DNA of 64,000 nucleotides from JTS-RE37 sp041744575 (GCA_041744575.1 JBGTKP010000054.1:124001-188000), one strand, 5' to 3'. Shown: positions 35,945 through 45,651, counted from the stretch's first letter. The notes: generated from the letters alone by a model not told the origin. Numbers and translations are program-made.

Positions 35945-36500
35945 GACAGAACTGAGTGAATCCCTGAAGGTCCTTTTCGCTGGTGGACTTATTCTCTACC
36001 CCACCGACACCATATGGGGAATTGGCTGTGACGCAACGAATCCTGAGGCAGTGGAAAAGATTTTCGCACTTAAGAAGAGAACTTCTGAAAAAACCATGAT
36101 CTGCCTGGTCGCGAATGATTTTATGCTCGAAAAATATGTGGAATTGGTGCCTGAAGTGGCGTATGATATTATCGACTATTCGACCAAGCCAACCACCATT
36201 GTATACGATAATCCCAAAGGTATTGCCGATAACCTGGTGGCATCAGACAATACCCTGGCAGTGAGGGTGGCAACGGATGAGTTCTGTCAGTCACTTATAA
36301 AGAAGTTTAAAAAACCAATAGTTTCCACCTCAGCCAATCTTGCGGGCCAACCATCCCCTGCGCATTTTTCGGAAATTAGCCCGGTAATTTTAAAAGGAGT
36401 AGACTATGTAGTAAATTTGGACCGGGATAAATTTAAAAACATACCATCGTCCATTATTAAATTGGGCAATGACGGTACGGTCCGGGTGATCAGAAAATGA
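35937..36500 (+). CDS. L-threonylcarbamoyladenylate synthase (TsaC/Sua5 family)
   Basis: 187 residues. It makes threonylcarbamoyl-AMP for the t6A37 modification of ANN-decoding tRNAs. The YrdC fold is clear: LILYPTDTIWGIGCDATN near the start, FALKKRTSEK, and the C-terminal PIVSTSANLAGQPSP. It lacks the C-terminal Sua5 domain, so it is the short TsaC type. The gene overlaps the preceding glycosyltransferase by 8 bp and is followed by the CCA-adding enzyme gene, a second tRNA-maturation function. Confidence 0.94.
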   Translation: MIETELSESLKVLFAGGLILYPTDTIWGIGCDATNPEAVEKIFALKKRTSEKTMICLVANDFMLEKYVELVPEVAYDIIDYSTKPTTIVYDNPKGIADNLVASDNTLAVRVATDEFCQSLIKKFKKPIVSTSANLAGQPSPAHFSEISPVILKGVDYVVNLDRDKFKNIPSSIIKLGNDGTVRVIRK

Positions 36501-36556
36501 AGTAAGAAATGTCAGCTTTCTCTTCCTGTCCGGCCAGCTGTGGAAGACTCCCTGAA

Positions 36557-37984
36557 ATGCCTGAAAATAACTACATGTCCGCACTTGATGAGCCGGTTTT
36601 TTCGATAATATCCGAAAGTGCCTTTGATTTATCGTTGGACTGTTACGTGATTGGAGGATATGTCCGCGATCATCTGTTGAAGAGAAAAAAACCAGCGGAT
36701 ATTGATATTGTCGCCATAGGAAGTGGTATTTCGCTCGCAAAAAAAGTAGCTTCAAAGCTTCCGGGAAAACCGAAAGTTTCAGTCTTTAAGCGATTTGGCA
36801 CTGCCCGTTTGATGTATCAGGGAACAGAGCTGGAATTTGTGGGAGCAAGGAGAGAAAGCTATCATGAAGATAGCAGAAAACCTGTGGTGGAGGATGGAAC
36901 TCTGGAAGAGGACCAACAACGGCGCGATTTTACCATAAATGCCCTCGCATTTTCATTGAATAAGAGGGATTACGGAAGTCTTATAGATCCGTTTCAAGGA
37001 CTTTCCGATCTCAAAAATAAGTGTATCAGGACACCGCTCTCTCCGGCAATGACCTACTCGGACGATCCGTTACGGATGATGCGGGCCATTCGTTTCGCCA
37101 CCGAGTTGAATTTTTCCATAGAAAAGAACTCCCTCCGGGCCATTGAGGAGCATAAAGAGCGGATACGTATCATCTCCAATGAGCGAATTGTGGGTGAACT
37201 AAATAAAATACTTGCCAGCAAGGTGCCCTCTTCCGGATTTGGATTGTTGCATAAGACGGGACTGCTTCATCTAATATTGCCGGAACTTACAGCTCTTGAG
37301 GGCATCGAAGAAATGGAAGGTCAGCGGCATAAAGACAATTTCTGGCATACGCTTGAGGTGGTAGACAATATCGCTGCTAACACGGATAACCTCTGGCTGC
37401 GATGGGCTGCCTTGTTGCATGATATCGGAAAGGCCCCTACCAAAAAATTTGACAAAACCCATGGGTGGACTTTTCACGGCCATGAATTTATAGGTGCCAA
37501 AATGGTGTATAAGGTATTTAAACGCCTTCATATGCCTCTTAATGACAAAATGAAATTTGTACAGAAAATGGTTTTGTTGAGCTCACGTCCGATCGTTCTC
37601 GCAGAGGATTTTGTTACAGATTCGGCAGTGCGGAGACTGATTTTCGACTCAGGAGTTCATGTAGATGACCTGATGACCCTTTGCGAGGCTGACATCACGA
37701 CAAAAAATTCACGGAAACTAAAACAATACACCAGCAATTTTAAACTCGTGCGTCAAAAAATTGCGGAAGTAGAGGCCAGAGACCATATACGGAATTTCCA
37801 GCCTCCGGTAACCGGAGAGGAAATAATGAAGACGTTTGACCTGAAGCCTTCAAAGGAAATTGGCATTATTAAGGAGGCCATCAAAGAAGCGATCCTGGAA
37901 GGAGTGATTCCGAATAATTATGAAGCTGCAAAAAAATATATGCTGGAAAAAGCTAAAAATTTAGGGCTCGCTCCCTCAGACTAA
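36557..37984 (+). CDS. CCA-adding enzyme / tRNA nucleotidyltransferase with HD domain
   Basis: About 475 residues. Class II nucleotidyltransferase motifs are intact: YVIGGYVRDHLL, DIDIVAIG (catalytic Asp pair), RRDFTINALAF and the DDPLRMMRAIRFA neck. An HD phosphohydrolase domain follows (FWHTLEVVDN and AALLHDIGKAPTK). The enzyme adds or repairs the CCA end of tRNA; the HD domain may remove 2',3'-cyclic phosphates. Start choice is between MPENNY (36557) and MSALDE (36575); a longer form from 36509 is less likely. Confidence 0.93.
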   Translation: MPENNYMSALDEPVFSIISESAFDLSLDCYVIGGYVRDHLLKRKKPADIDIVAIGSGISLAKKVASKLPGKPKVSVFKRFGTARLMYQGTELEFVGARRESYHEDSRKPVVEDGTLEEDQQRRDFTINALAFSLNKRDYGSLIDPFQGLSDLKNKCIRTPLSPAMTYSDDPLRMMRAIRFATELNFSIEKNSLRAIEEHKERIRIISNERIVGELNKILASKVPSSGFGLLHKTGLLHLILPELTALEGIEEMEGQRHKDNFWHTLEVVDNIAANTDNLWLRWAALLHDIGKAPTKKFDKTHGWTFHGHEFIGAKMVYKVFKRLHMPLNDKMKFVQKMVLLSSRPIVLAEDFVTDSAVRRLIFDSGVHVDDLMTLCEADITTKNSRKLKQYTSNFKLVRQKIAEVEARDHIRNFQPPVTGEEIMKTFDLKPSKEIGIIKEAIKEAILEGVIPNNYEAAKKYMLEKAKNLGLAPSD

Positions 37985-38038
37985 CCACTTTGCGCCAGAT
38001 ACCACGCACAATATAGTTTTTATTCTTAGAGACACCGA

Positions 38039-39073
38039 ATGCGCTCCTACTATTACAAAATGGTCCGATTATCCCTTGTCCTGGTTTACCTGGTCATTTT
38101 GGCCGGGGCGGTGGTGCGGATGACCGGAAGCGGGATGGGATGCCCGGATTGGCCAAAATGCTTCGGTTATCTGATCCCGCCGACCGAACCTGGCCAACTC
38201 TTATGGCAAGCGGAAAAGAATTATAAAAAAGGTCAGGTAATCATCCGGGATGAATCTCTTTGGGTCGCAAATGGCGATTTTAGGACCGGTTCAGAATATC
38301 ATCCGGAACACTGGTCCCCCTACACAAGGCATGACTATGCCGTGTTCAATGCTGCACACACCTGGACAGAATTCATCAACAGGTTATTGGGCGCTCTGGC
38401 TGGCCTGGCGACGCTGGTGATGGCAATTCTCTCAATCACTTTCAGACTGGAAAAGGTGTCTGTAATGATCATTTCGTGGATCGTTGTATTGGCGATGGGA
38501 TTCCAGGCCTGGCTTGGTGCTACCGTCGTATTTTCAGTCCTGGAAACCTCCAGGATCACTTTGCACATGGTCATGGCGCTATTCATTGTAGGTTTGCTGA
38601 TCTACCTTCTCAGGTTTTCACCGGATATTAAAAGTCCAGGTTCCATTGACAGGAGAACCCTGTGGCTACTGGCAGGCGCCCTTCTTTTGACGCTCATTCA
38701 AATCGTCCTGGGAACGCAGGTCAGACAATTTGTGGACGGGCAGATAGATATGTTGGGTGAAGATGCCCGTCATTTGTGGTTGTCACAACCACCATGGACT
38801 TTTTATATACATCGGTCCTTCTCCATTGTCATACTCCTGTGGAATCTTTTCCTGGCATATCACCTGTCAAAGCGCCAATTGAAATTACCTGCAATGAGAT
38901 GGGTCCTCGGACTGCTCTTTCTGGAAATAGCCGCCGGAATTGTTATGCAGTACCGCCATTTTCCTTTTGGGTCCCAGGCCATCCATCTTTTTATTGCCGC
39001 CTTGATTTTTGGCGCACAGACCTATCTGTTGATCACCGTGCTGAATGCACGTAGAATTCTGAAAACTTTGTAA
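38039..39073 (+). CDS. ctaA: Heme A synthase (COX15/CtaA family)
   Basis: 344 residues with eight hydrophobic helices. It oxidises the C8 methyl of heme O to make heme A for cytochrome oxidase. Conserved His residues are present in the EFINRLLGALAG and TLHMVMAL contexts and in YIHRSFSI and QAIHLF in the second half. The N-terminal RMTGSGMGCPDWPKCFG block is diagnostic, and the loop between helices 1 and 2 is enlarged, as usual in Bacteroidota. Confidence 0.94.
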   Translation: MRSYYYKMVRLSLVLVYLVILAGAVVRMTGSGMGCPDWPKCFGYLIPPTEPGQLLWQAEKNYKKGQVIIRDESLWVANGDFRTGSEYHPEHWSPYTRHDYAVFNAAHTWTEFINRLLGALAGLATLVMAILSITFRLEKVSVMIISWIVVLAMGFQAWLGATVVFSVLETSRITLHMVMALFIVGLLIYLLRFSPDIKSPGSIDRRTLWLLAGALLLTLIQIVLGTQVRQFVDGQIDMLGEDARHLWLSQPPWTFYIHRSFSIVILLWNLFLAYHLSKRQLKLPAMRWVLGLLFLEIAAGIVMQYRHFPFGSQAIHLFIAALIFGAQTYLLITVLNARRILKTL

Positions 39074-39078
39074 CTTTG
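39071..39078 (+). promoter_or_regulatory. Candidate -7 box (TAACTTTG) overlapping the ctaA stop codon
   Basis: TAACTTTG fits TAnnTTTG and begins with the TAA stop of ctaA. It is 21 bp upstream of the next ATG (39100), a plausible spacing for a short leader. No upstream TTG at standard spacing was found. Confidence 0.4.
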
Positions 39079-39099
39079 ATGCCTTACTAAAAAGTACAG

Positions 39100-39597
39100 A
39101 TGATCTACAAAATCAGGATTATCCTGGATGCCGAGGAGGATATTTTCAGGGATATTGAAATTGAGGATGAAAGTACATTGGAAGACTTTCATAACAGCAT
39201 CATTCAGTCCTTTGGATTTCTTGGTAATGAAATGGCCTCCTTTTTCACCTGTGATGAACGCTGGAATCAGGACGAGGAAATTGCCCTCTTCGAGATGGAT
39301 GAGAACAATTCGGAAGATGTCCGTTTAATGCGAAATGTCCAGATCAGCGAAGTGCTATCAGAAAGTACCCCGAAACTGATCTACATCTATGATTTTCTCA
39401 GTATGTGGACTTTTTTCGTAGAATTAGCCAGTATTACCTCCTCTGAGAATGGCAGAAAATATCCCAATGTCCTTTTCAGCTTTGGGGAAATTCCGGAAAC
39501 GCCTCCTGAGCGCCGGTTTGAATCGGATCCTGCCTTTGATTTTGATGATACCCTGGAAAATTATGATGATCTTGATTTTGATGAAAACTGGAATTGA
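39100..39597 (+). CDS. PRiA4_ORF3-like domain protein
   Basis: 165 residues, acidic. The N-terminal half (MIYKIRIILDAEEDIFRDIE, TLEDFHNSIIQSFGF, MASFFTCDERW) matches the plasmid pRiA4b ORF-3-like domain (PF07929), a ubiquitin-like fold of unknown role. YIYDFLSMWTFFVEL is the second conserved block. The tail from residue 130 is almost entirely Asp, Glu, Phe and Asn, probably disordered. The family name comes from a plasmid but this chromosomal form is common in Flavobacteriia and shows no sign of mobility here. Confidence 0.78.
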   Translation: MIYKIRIILDAEEDIFRDIEIEDESTLEDFHNSIIQSFGFLGNEMASFFTCDERWNQDEEIALFEMDENNSEDVRLMRNVQISEVLSESTPKLIYIYDFLSMWTFFVELASITSSENGRKYPNVLFSFGEIPETPPERRFESDPAFDFDDTLENYDDLDFDENWN

Positions 39598-39725
39598 CCG
39601 GTAATCAGATCAGATCACCTGAAGGCTGCCCCTGGACGGCCCAGTCCGGATGCCGGAAGAATGGACGGGAACCTCCGGTACCCTCCTGAATTGAACAATG
39701 GATAAAATTAAACCCAGTAATATAC

Positions 39726-40784
39726 ATGATCAACTTATACAATACCCAAATAGAAAGCCTGTCCCTGCACCGTGTTGGCAATAAGAGCCGGGGAGAATCT
39801 ATGTTCTTATCCGGAAAGCCTCATCCCCTGGATGATGAACAGTCCGGCTTGCTGAAAGAATATTTCTTTAAGCCTTTTCGTAAAAAGGAAGAGAATTTTT
39901 ACCGCTTCAGCCATGAAACAGACCTGACATTCAATGAAGTCTTTCAGCTGGTATCTGAAATTTTTAAATCCCCTGAGAAAATACACCCCTTATCAAAAAA
40001 ACTGGCCACCCATTTGTATAACCAGTCCGGGCACCCGCACATTAAAAGTGGTGAGGTATATATCGTCCTTCTAAAGGATGTGATGCTGGACTCAGGCAAA
40101 ACACAAGCCCTGGGAATCTTCAAGAGTGAAGTCAAACAGGATTTCCTGCAATTTCAGGAGGCAGGCGAAAACCTGGAATTGCAGGCATTACAGGGTGTCA
40201 ATTTAAATAAACTGGATAAAGGTTGCCTTATATTCAATGTCGATCTCAAAGAAGGTTTTAAAGTACTTTCGGTTGACAGTAACAGGTATGATACCAAATA
40301 CTGGCTGGAGCAATTTTTAAATCTGTCTCCCCTGACCGATGAAAATTTCTACACCCGGAACTATCTTAAATTCTGCCAGAACTTCGCCAGGGACGTTGTC
40401 TTACCTGCCGAGGACAAACAACAGGAGGTCCTGTTTATGAATCGTGCGGTGAATCATTTTGCCAGCAACGATGCCTTTGAAGAATCAAATTTTTTGAATG
40501 ACGTGATTGAAAATCCGGCGCTCATCCCTGAGTTCAGAAACTATAAAATGGAAAAAGGGCCTAAATTCAGCATTGAGGATGTGTCCAATTTTAATATTGC
40601 CAATAAAGCCGTCTCCGATTCCCGGAAAAAGATGAGCAATGTCATTCATCTGGATACCAACATTCATATAAAACTGGATTTTGTAAGTCAGGAAGCCGCA
40701 GAAAAATTTGTGGAAAAGGGGTGGGATGAAAAGCGTCAGATGTATTACTATCTGGTCTACTTTAATAAGGAACAATCCCGATAA
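39726..40784 (+). CDS. Nucleoid-associated protein (NdpA/YejK-like)
   Basis: 352 residues. The family blocks LSLHRVGNKSRGE near the start, SGEVYIVLLKDVML, and the C-terminal IDLDxxIHIK-like IHLDTNIHIKLDFV match the 37-kDa nucleoid-associated protein family (PF04245). These proteins associate with DNA and RNA; their role is not well defined. No export signal. Gene is separated by 128 bp from the preceding gene and converges with the kinase-like gene. Confidence 0.85.
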   Translation: MINLYNTQIESLSLHRVGNKSRGESMFLSGKPHPLDDEQSGLLKEYFFKPFRKKEENFYRFSHETDLTFNEVFQLVSEIFKSPEKIHPLSKKLATHLYNQSGHPHIKSGEVYIVLLKDVMLDSGKTQALGIFKSEVKQDFLQFQEAGENLELQALQGVNLNKLDKGCLIFNVDLKEGFKVLSVDSNRYDTKYWLEQFLNLSPLTDENFYTRNYLKFCQNFARDVVLPAEDKQQEVLFMNRAVNHFASNDAFEESNFLNDVIENPALIPEFRNYKMEKGPKFSIEDVSNFNIANKAVSDSRKKMSNVIHLDTNIHIKLDFVSQEAAEKFVEKGWDEKRQMYYYLVYFNKEQSR

Positions 40785-40828
40785 ATTTTATGGGGGTCCT
40801 TTTTTATGAAAAGTTAGTACGTTGTGGC

Positions 40829-41911
40829 TTATATGCGGATTTTATTGTCGATGATCTGTTTCATGCTGACATCCTGGTAGTTGCGCTTGACAAAGTCAAG
40901 TGCCAGATCAAGGATCTGACCCATAGTTTTGCAGTTCCTGAATTTTATATCCAGGGTCAATTCATAGATTTGTTCCCGCAATAAATGGATATGTTCGTCC
41001 AGTGAAATGATATCCGTTTTGCAAATATTGACCAGCCGGTTGATCCGGTTTCCTGAACTAATGATGCGCTTTGCCACGATAGATCGTTCTTCGACCTTGT
41101 ACTGATCCACTGAGTCGTGAAGCAACTTGCTCCTCACCATTTCGACCATTACATTGTTTTCTTTAAAGAATTGAGGCCGATAGACTTTTAGCTTTCCCTC
41201 AAAACACTGCTGATCAAAATCGATAGGCCGGATTTTATAGACCACATGGTCAAAATCATGGGTAGGCACAATGACGTAATTGTAGGAACGCATATCCCCG
41301 AGTAACCTGATCATACATCGTTCATTGAATTTGACAAATTCCTTTGCCAATTGTGATTTTTCAGATTCAGAACAGTTGGGAAGCATATCCCTTATAAAAA
41401 TGTCCCCCGGAATCCCAGCTATGTGTTCCTCAATGAGTGTGTCCTTGTATACCAGGAAATTGAGATTGTAAGGCGAAAGCATATGTTCAAGTTCCAGGCC
41501 GTAGATCCTTGACGCATCTGTCTTTTTTACATAGAAGTAGGTATAATTATCATTCAGGATATTTCTGACCTTGATCCTGAAAGGTTTTGAATTTCCAAAG
41601 GTGCAATAGTCCACCGCATCGATGTTCAGGTATTGAAAAATCCTGTCACTGCCATCCGAATGCAGGATGGAGTAGACCCTTTTGAGGCTTAGGTCTATTT
41701 CTCTTCGTTCCGAATCCGTATAATAAGCACGTATCCATAAGGTATCTTCCCCATTATTGTCATAGACCACCACCGCTCCCGCAAAACGCAAAAGGTCGTC
41801 ATAGAAGATGGGAATTTCTATCTTGCGGTTATATTCGTCGAGATAGATGTCAAGCTTCTCGTTAACCGGATAGGCCGGCTTTTTCCTGGACATCAAGCGT
41901 TCATCACTCAT
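40829..41911 (-). CDS. Conserved protein of unknown function with protein-kinase-like motifs
   Basis: 360 residues, no signal or membrane helix. I do not recognise an annotated family. The order of motifs resembles a divergent protein-kinase/APH fold: a lysine strand YFYVKK (K129-K130), an acidic helix GLELEH (E140, E142), a hinge-like DTLIEEHIAGIPGD (157-170), a catalytic-loop-like LGDMRSYN (D206, N211) and a DFG-like IDFDQ (D231, D233). A helical C-terminal part (residues 265-360) follows. Start ATG 41911 is 31 bp after a TACTTTTG box. Kinase activity is an inference from motif order only. Confidence 0.7.
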   Translation of the reverse strand: MSDERLMSRKKPAYPVNEKLDIYLDEYNRKIEIPIFYDDLLRFAGAVVVYDNNGEDTLWIRAYYTDSERREIDLSLKRVYSILHSDGSDRIFQYLNIDAVDYCTFGNSKPFRIKVRNILNDNYTYFYVKKTDASRIYGLELEHMLSPYNLNFLVYKDTLIEEHIAGIPGDIFIRDMLPNCSESEKSQLAKEFVKFNERCMIRLLGDMRSYNYVIVPTHDFDHVVYKIRPIDFDQQCFEGKLKVYRPQFFKENNVMVEMVRSKLLHDSVDQYKVEERSIVAKRIISSGNRINRLVNICKTDIISLDEHIHLLREQIYELTLDIKFRNCKTMGQILDLALDFVKRNYQDVSMKQIIDNKIRI

Positions 41912-41941
41912 TTTTTTCAGATTAGCAGCGGCCGAATGTAA

Positions 41942-41949
41942 CAAAAGTA
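41942..41949 (-). promoter_or_regulatory. Candidate -7 box (TACTTTTG) for the kinase-like gene
   Basis: TACTTTTG on the minus strand fits TAnnTTTG. The expected transcript start, about 41935, leaves a 24-nt leader before the ATG at 41911, and excludes the longer in-frame ATG at 41944. No well-spaced TTG upstream. Confidence 0.5.
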
Positions 41950-41996
41950 AGATTTCTTCGTCAAGTTAATGGAATCTGTAAAGAATCAACCTGCCA

Positions 41997-42932
41997 TTGG
42001 AAACTATTCTGAAAGTTGACCACCTGACCAAAAGATTTGGTTATCTCACTGCGATAAAGGATTTATCTTTTACCATTGAGAAAGGGAACGTGTATGGCAT
42101 CCTTGGACCCAATGGAAGTGGAAAATCAACAACCCTGGGCATTGTACTCAATGTAGTGAATCCCACTGCAGGCACTTTCAGCTGGTTTGGCGGTAAAGCC
42201 ACCACACATCAGGCGCTGAAAAAGGTTGGTGCCATTATCGAGCGACCTAACTTTTACCCCTATATGACTGCCCATCAGAATCTGAAGCTGGTATGCAGGA
42301 TTAAGGAAGTAGCGGAACATAATATCGCTGAAAAACTCGAATTGGTTGGCCTTTTGGAAAGGAAGAACAGCAAGTTCAGCACTTTTTCCCTTGGAATGAA
42401 ACAACGTTTGGCAATAGCCTCCGCCCTGCTGAACGATCCCGAAATCCTCATCCTTGATGAACCCACCAATGGCTTAGATCCACAGGGTATTCACCAGATC
42501 CGGGAATTGATTATAAAAATTTCAGGAAGCGGTACCACCATCTTACTTGCCTCCCACCTTCTTGACGAGGTAGAAAAGGTTTGCAGTCATGTGGTGATCC
42601 TGAGGAAGGGAGAAAAATTATATTCAGGCAGGGTAGATGAGATGCTGGCAAGCCATGGTTATTTTGAGCTTAAGACCAGTGCTCCCGAGACCCTTATCCG
42701 ATTTTTGTCAGACCACCCCCACTTTGGCAATATTATCCAACAGAATGGCCTGATCACGGCCTACCTGAAAGAAGAAATGGACGCGCAGTCACTCAATTCA
42801 CAATTGTTTGAAAAAGGAATGGTGCTCTCTCACCTAGTTAAAAGAAAGGAAAGTCTCGAGGAGCAATTCCTCACGCTGACAAGACAAACCGGAAAAATGG
42901 ACTATGACAGCCAGGCACTAAAGCGGAACTAA
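41997..42932 (+). CDS. ABC transporter ATP-binding protein
   Basis: 311 residues. Walker A GPNGSGKST near residue 39, the signature FSLGMKQRLAIA near 130 and Walker B ILILDEPTNGLDP near 150 are intact; a C-terminal 80-residue domain follows, as in CcmA/BcrA-type exporters. It powers the ABC-2 permease encoded immediately downstream (0 bp gap). The start codon appears to be TTG (41997), since the only nearby ATGs are out of frame. Substrate unknown. Confidence 0.95.
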   Translation: METILKVDHLTKRFGYLTAIKDLSFTIEKGNVYGILGPNGSGKSTTLGIVLNVVNPTAGTFSWFGGKATTHQALKKVGAIIERPNFYPYMTAHQNLKLVCRIKEVAEHNIAEKLELVGLLERKNSKFSTFSLGMKQRLAIASALLNDPEILILDEPTNGLDPQGIHQIRELIIKISGSGTTILLASHLLDEVEKVCSHVVILRKGEKLYSGRVDEMLASHGYFELKTSAPETLIRFLSDHPHFGNIIQQNGLITAYLKEEMDAQSLNSQLFEKGMVLSHLVKRKESLEEQFLTLTRQTGKMDYDSQALKRN

Positions 42933-43766
42933 ATGGAACGACTCCTGCATATAGAATTCATCAAATTATGGAATAACAGGGCCAGCAGGTTCCTGATCAT
43001 TACCTACTTTGTCCTGCTTACTTCAATAACACTGGTTGCGGCTATCAAGTTTGATATCGGCCCTGTAAAATTTCATTTTGCCGAACTAGGCATTTTTAAT
43101 TTTCCTTATATCTGGCATTTCAATACCTACATGACTGCCGTATTTAAATTGTTCCTTGCCATTGTGATCGTTTCCATGATGGCCAACGAATACAGTAATA
43201 AAACTATTAAGCAGAATCTGATAGACGGACTGTCCAAATGGGAATTCGTTCTTTCCAAACTTCTGACCGTCATATCATTTGCCCTTATATCGACCGTATT
43301 CGTCTTTGTGGTCTCAATGATTCTGGGGCTTATCTATTCCGATTACGATGAGTGGTCCATTATTTTTTCGGGACTTGAATTCCTCCCTGCCTTTTTTGTG
43401 AAACTTCTCGGATTCTTTAGCTTTTGCCTGTTTCTGGGGATCTTTGTGAAAAGATCGGCCTTTGCCCTTGGCTTTCTGATCCTGTGGGCCATCCTGGAAC
43501 AGATAATATTCGGGATCCTGATCTGGAAATTCGTAACCTGGGATACCGCAGTCAGGATCAAATCATTGTTGCCACTACAATCAATGTCCAACCTGATTGA
43601 GGAACCCTTTAGCAGACTGAACGCGGTACAGTCTGTGGCCAATGAAATAGGCGAAACATTGTCTGTGGATTATCACGTTCACTGGTATGAAATTCTCATT
43701 GTACTTCTTTGGACGGGCCTTTTTGTCTACTTGTCGTATGCCCTGCTAAAAATGAGAGATTTATAG
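42933..43766 (+). CDS. ABC-2 type permease
   Basis: 277 residues with six hydrophobic helices and an EYSNKTIKQNLIDGLSKWEFVLSKL cytoplasmic block, which is shortened here to its diagnostic parts EYSNKTIKQNL and LSKWEFVLSKL, typical of ABC-2 / lantibiotic-immunity-type permeases. Its ATG directly follows the stop of the ATPase gene, so the two form one transporter. The tandem surface-protein genes start 136 bp downstream on the same strand; a functional link is possible but unproven. Confidence 0.92.
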   Translation: MERLLHIEFIKLWNNRASRFLIITYFVLLTSITLVAAIKFDIGPVKFHFAELGIFNFPYIWHFNTYMTAVFKLFLAIVIVSMMANEYSNKTIKQNLIDGLSKWEFVLSKLLTVISFALISTVFVFVVSMILGLIYSDYDEWSIIFSGLEFLPAFFVKLLGFFSFCLFLGIFVKRSAFALGFLILWAILEQIIFGILIWKFVTWDTAVRIKSLLPLQSMSNLIEEPFSRLNAVQSVANEIGETLSVDYHVHWYEILIVLLWTGLFVYLSYALLKMRDL

Positions 43767-43902
43767 TATCTTGTAGTGTTTGGGAAACACTATGAAAAAG
43801 AAGGCCGATCCAATACCAACCGGTATAGGTTTTGCTATGTCCATTGGTGAGCAGAATATAGAATCTCCGGGGCCAATGGAAGCAAAGTGTCCTGCCATTC
43901 AG

Positions 43903-45651
43903 ATGCCATTTCGGGCCTTTGCGTTCCTTTACGTGCTACTTTGCATTTTCTGGGTAAGTACGCTGACCGCCCAGGATTGTCCTGCTGTTATTGTTCCAGA
44001 TCCGGGGGCGGTCACTGTGCCTGTTACCAGCATAATTACCTGGGAAGCGGTTGTCGGGGTACCGGGCTATATTATCTCCATAGGTAGCACACCCGGAGGA
44101 ATTGATATCGTTGAAGAACAATCCGTGGGAAGCGCAACCTCCTTTACCCCGCCTCTGGGTTTGCCCGGGGATACTGATATCTATGTTACGATCACCCTGT
44201 TTTTCTTTGACTTTGGACGGCCGGACATTGTATGCCCTTCCATCTTTTTTCACACGGCACCTGTCCTCACCTCCCCCCCGTGTACTTCGCTGGTATTTCC
44301 AGGAAACGGTGCCGTAAATGTGAATGTCGCCAGTTCGATTTCGTGGAACTACGCAGCCACTGCGAACGGCTATAATCTTTCACTAGGAACGGCACCGGGC
44401 GCCACAGACCTTTTTGATGGTCCGGTGGGAAACGTGCTCTTCTTCAATCCGCTGTCGGACTTTCCACCAGCCTCAGATATCTACGTTACCCTTCGGCCAA
44501 ACAATGAGCTTGGGACGGCAGGGGGCTGCATTGAAGAACGCTTCCGGACCGGGGAGCCCGCCACCCTGCCAGGATGCTCCGGACTGATCTATCCAGCGGA
44601 TGGGGAGGTCAATGTACCCCTCAGTCCTTTGTTGCAATGGGAGGAAGTACCGGGAGCAACCAGATATGATATAACCATCGGCTATTCCCCTTTTACAGGA
44701 GAAATACTCAATGGCGCACAATTTTTCTCAACATCTACAGTGGTTATCGACTTCGAGGCCTATCGCACTTTCTTTATCACTATTATTCCTGTCAACGAGG
44801 CCGGTCAGGCCATAGGTTGTGAGCAACAATCATTTTCCACCGGCTTCGGCTGTGGCCCCTTTTTTGATCCTGACAGTGGGGAATTGGTGACGCTCTATCC
44901 GGAAATCGACTTTCCTGACTCCGTTTCCTTTTGCAGGAATGAGGCTCCCTTGAACCTCACAGCGAACGAAACGGCCGATGGTTACAGATGGTTCCGAATT
45001 GAGGCATCGGGAGATGAAATGCTGTTATCTGAAACCGCCTCTGTAGCCCTTGTGGAGAATGGTGACTACAGGTTGGAAATCTACAATACGGTCCCGCAGT
45101 CCGAGGGGCAGTTGGAATGTTCCAGTTCCAAAATTTTTAAAGTGGTTTCTTCAGAGGTGGCAACCATAGAAAACGTCAACGTTACCAACCAGGGGAACAG
45201 CCTTTCATTAGATATTGCGGTCAGCGGTTCCGGAAGCTACGAATATGCCCTGGATAATGCTGAGGGGCCCTATCAGGAGGGGTCAGTTTTTGCAAATGTG
45301 CCCACGGGATCTCACATAGTCTATGTAAGGGATAGAAACGGATGCGGCATTGTGGAGAAAAAGGTCCAGCCTGGTCTTAATTCTGAGGGATTTCCCTCCT
45401 TCTTTACTCCGAATGGCGACGGGATTAATGATTTCTGGCAGTTTCTTGCACCTCCGGGAAACCCGACGGACCTGGTGGATGCTATTGAGATTTATGACAG
45501 GTTTGGGACCCTGATCGGCCAGCTTGATCCGGCTACACCCGGATGGGACGGAACTTATAATGGAAAACCTCTGCCTGCATCCGATTACTGGTTCAGGGCA
45601 CTGGACAGGTCAGCGCGGGAAATCAAAGGTCATTTTGCCTTAAAACGATAG
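43903..45651 (+). CDS. T9SS-exported surface protein with type-B sorting domain, tandem copy 1
   Basis: About 582 residues. The Sec signal MPFRAFAFLYVLLCIFWVST decides the start at 43903; ATGs at 43792 and 43876 would give an overlong n-region. Three fibronectin/Ig-like repeats of about 110 residues follow (WEAVVGVPGYIISIGSTPGG; a second ending GCIEERFRTG; a third with WEEVPGATRYDITIG). The C-terminus FFTPNGDGINDFW ... WDGTYNGKPLPASDYWFR ... KGHFALKR is the CHU_C / gliding-motility-associated type-B sorting domain, sending the protein to the cell surface through the type IX system. Ligand unknown. Confidence 0.92.
   Translation: MPFRAFAFLYVLLCIFWVSTLTAQDCPAVIVPDPGAVTVPVTSIITWEAVVGVPGYIISIGSTPGGIDIVEEQSVGSATSFTPPLGLPGDTDIYVTITLFFFDFGRPDIVCPSIFFHTAPVLTSPPCTSLVFPGNGAVNVNVASSISWNYAATANGYNLSLGTAPGATDLFDGPVGNVLFFNPLSDFPPASDIYVTLRPNNELGTAGGCIEERFRTGEPATLPGCSGLIYPADGEVNVPLSPLLQWEEVPGATRYDITIGYSPFTGEILNGAQFFSTSTVVIDFEAYRTFFITIIPVNEAGQAIGCEQQSFSTGFGCGPFFDPDSGELVTLYPEIDFPDSVSFCRNEAPLNLTANETADGYRWFRIEASGDEMLLSETASVALVENGDYRLEIYNTVPQSEGQLECSSSKIFKVVSSEVATIENVNVTNQGNSLSLDIAVSGSGSYEYALDNAEGPYQEGSVFANVPTGSHIVYVRDRNGCGIVEKKVQPGLNSEGFPSFFTPNGDGINDFWQFLAPPGNPTDLVDAIEIYDRFGTLIGQLDPATPGWDGTYNGKPLPASDYWFRALDRSAREIKGHFALKR

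Noticed and set aside
39100..39597. Plasmid or transposon passenger gene
   Set aside because: The domain name comes from a plasmid ORF, but there are no transposase genes, terminal repeats or target duplications here, and the neighbours are housekeeping genes.
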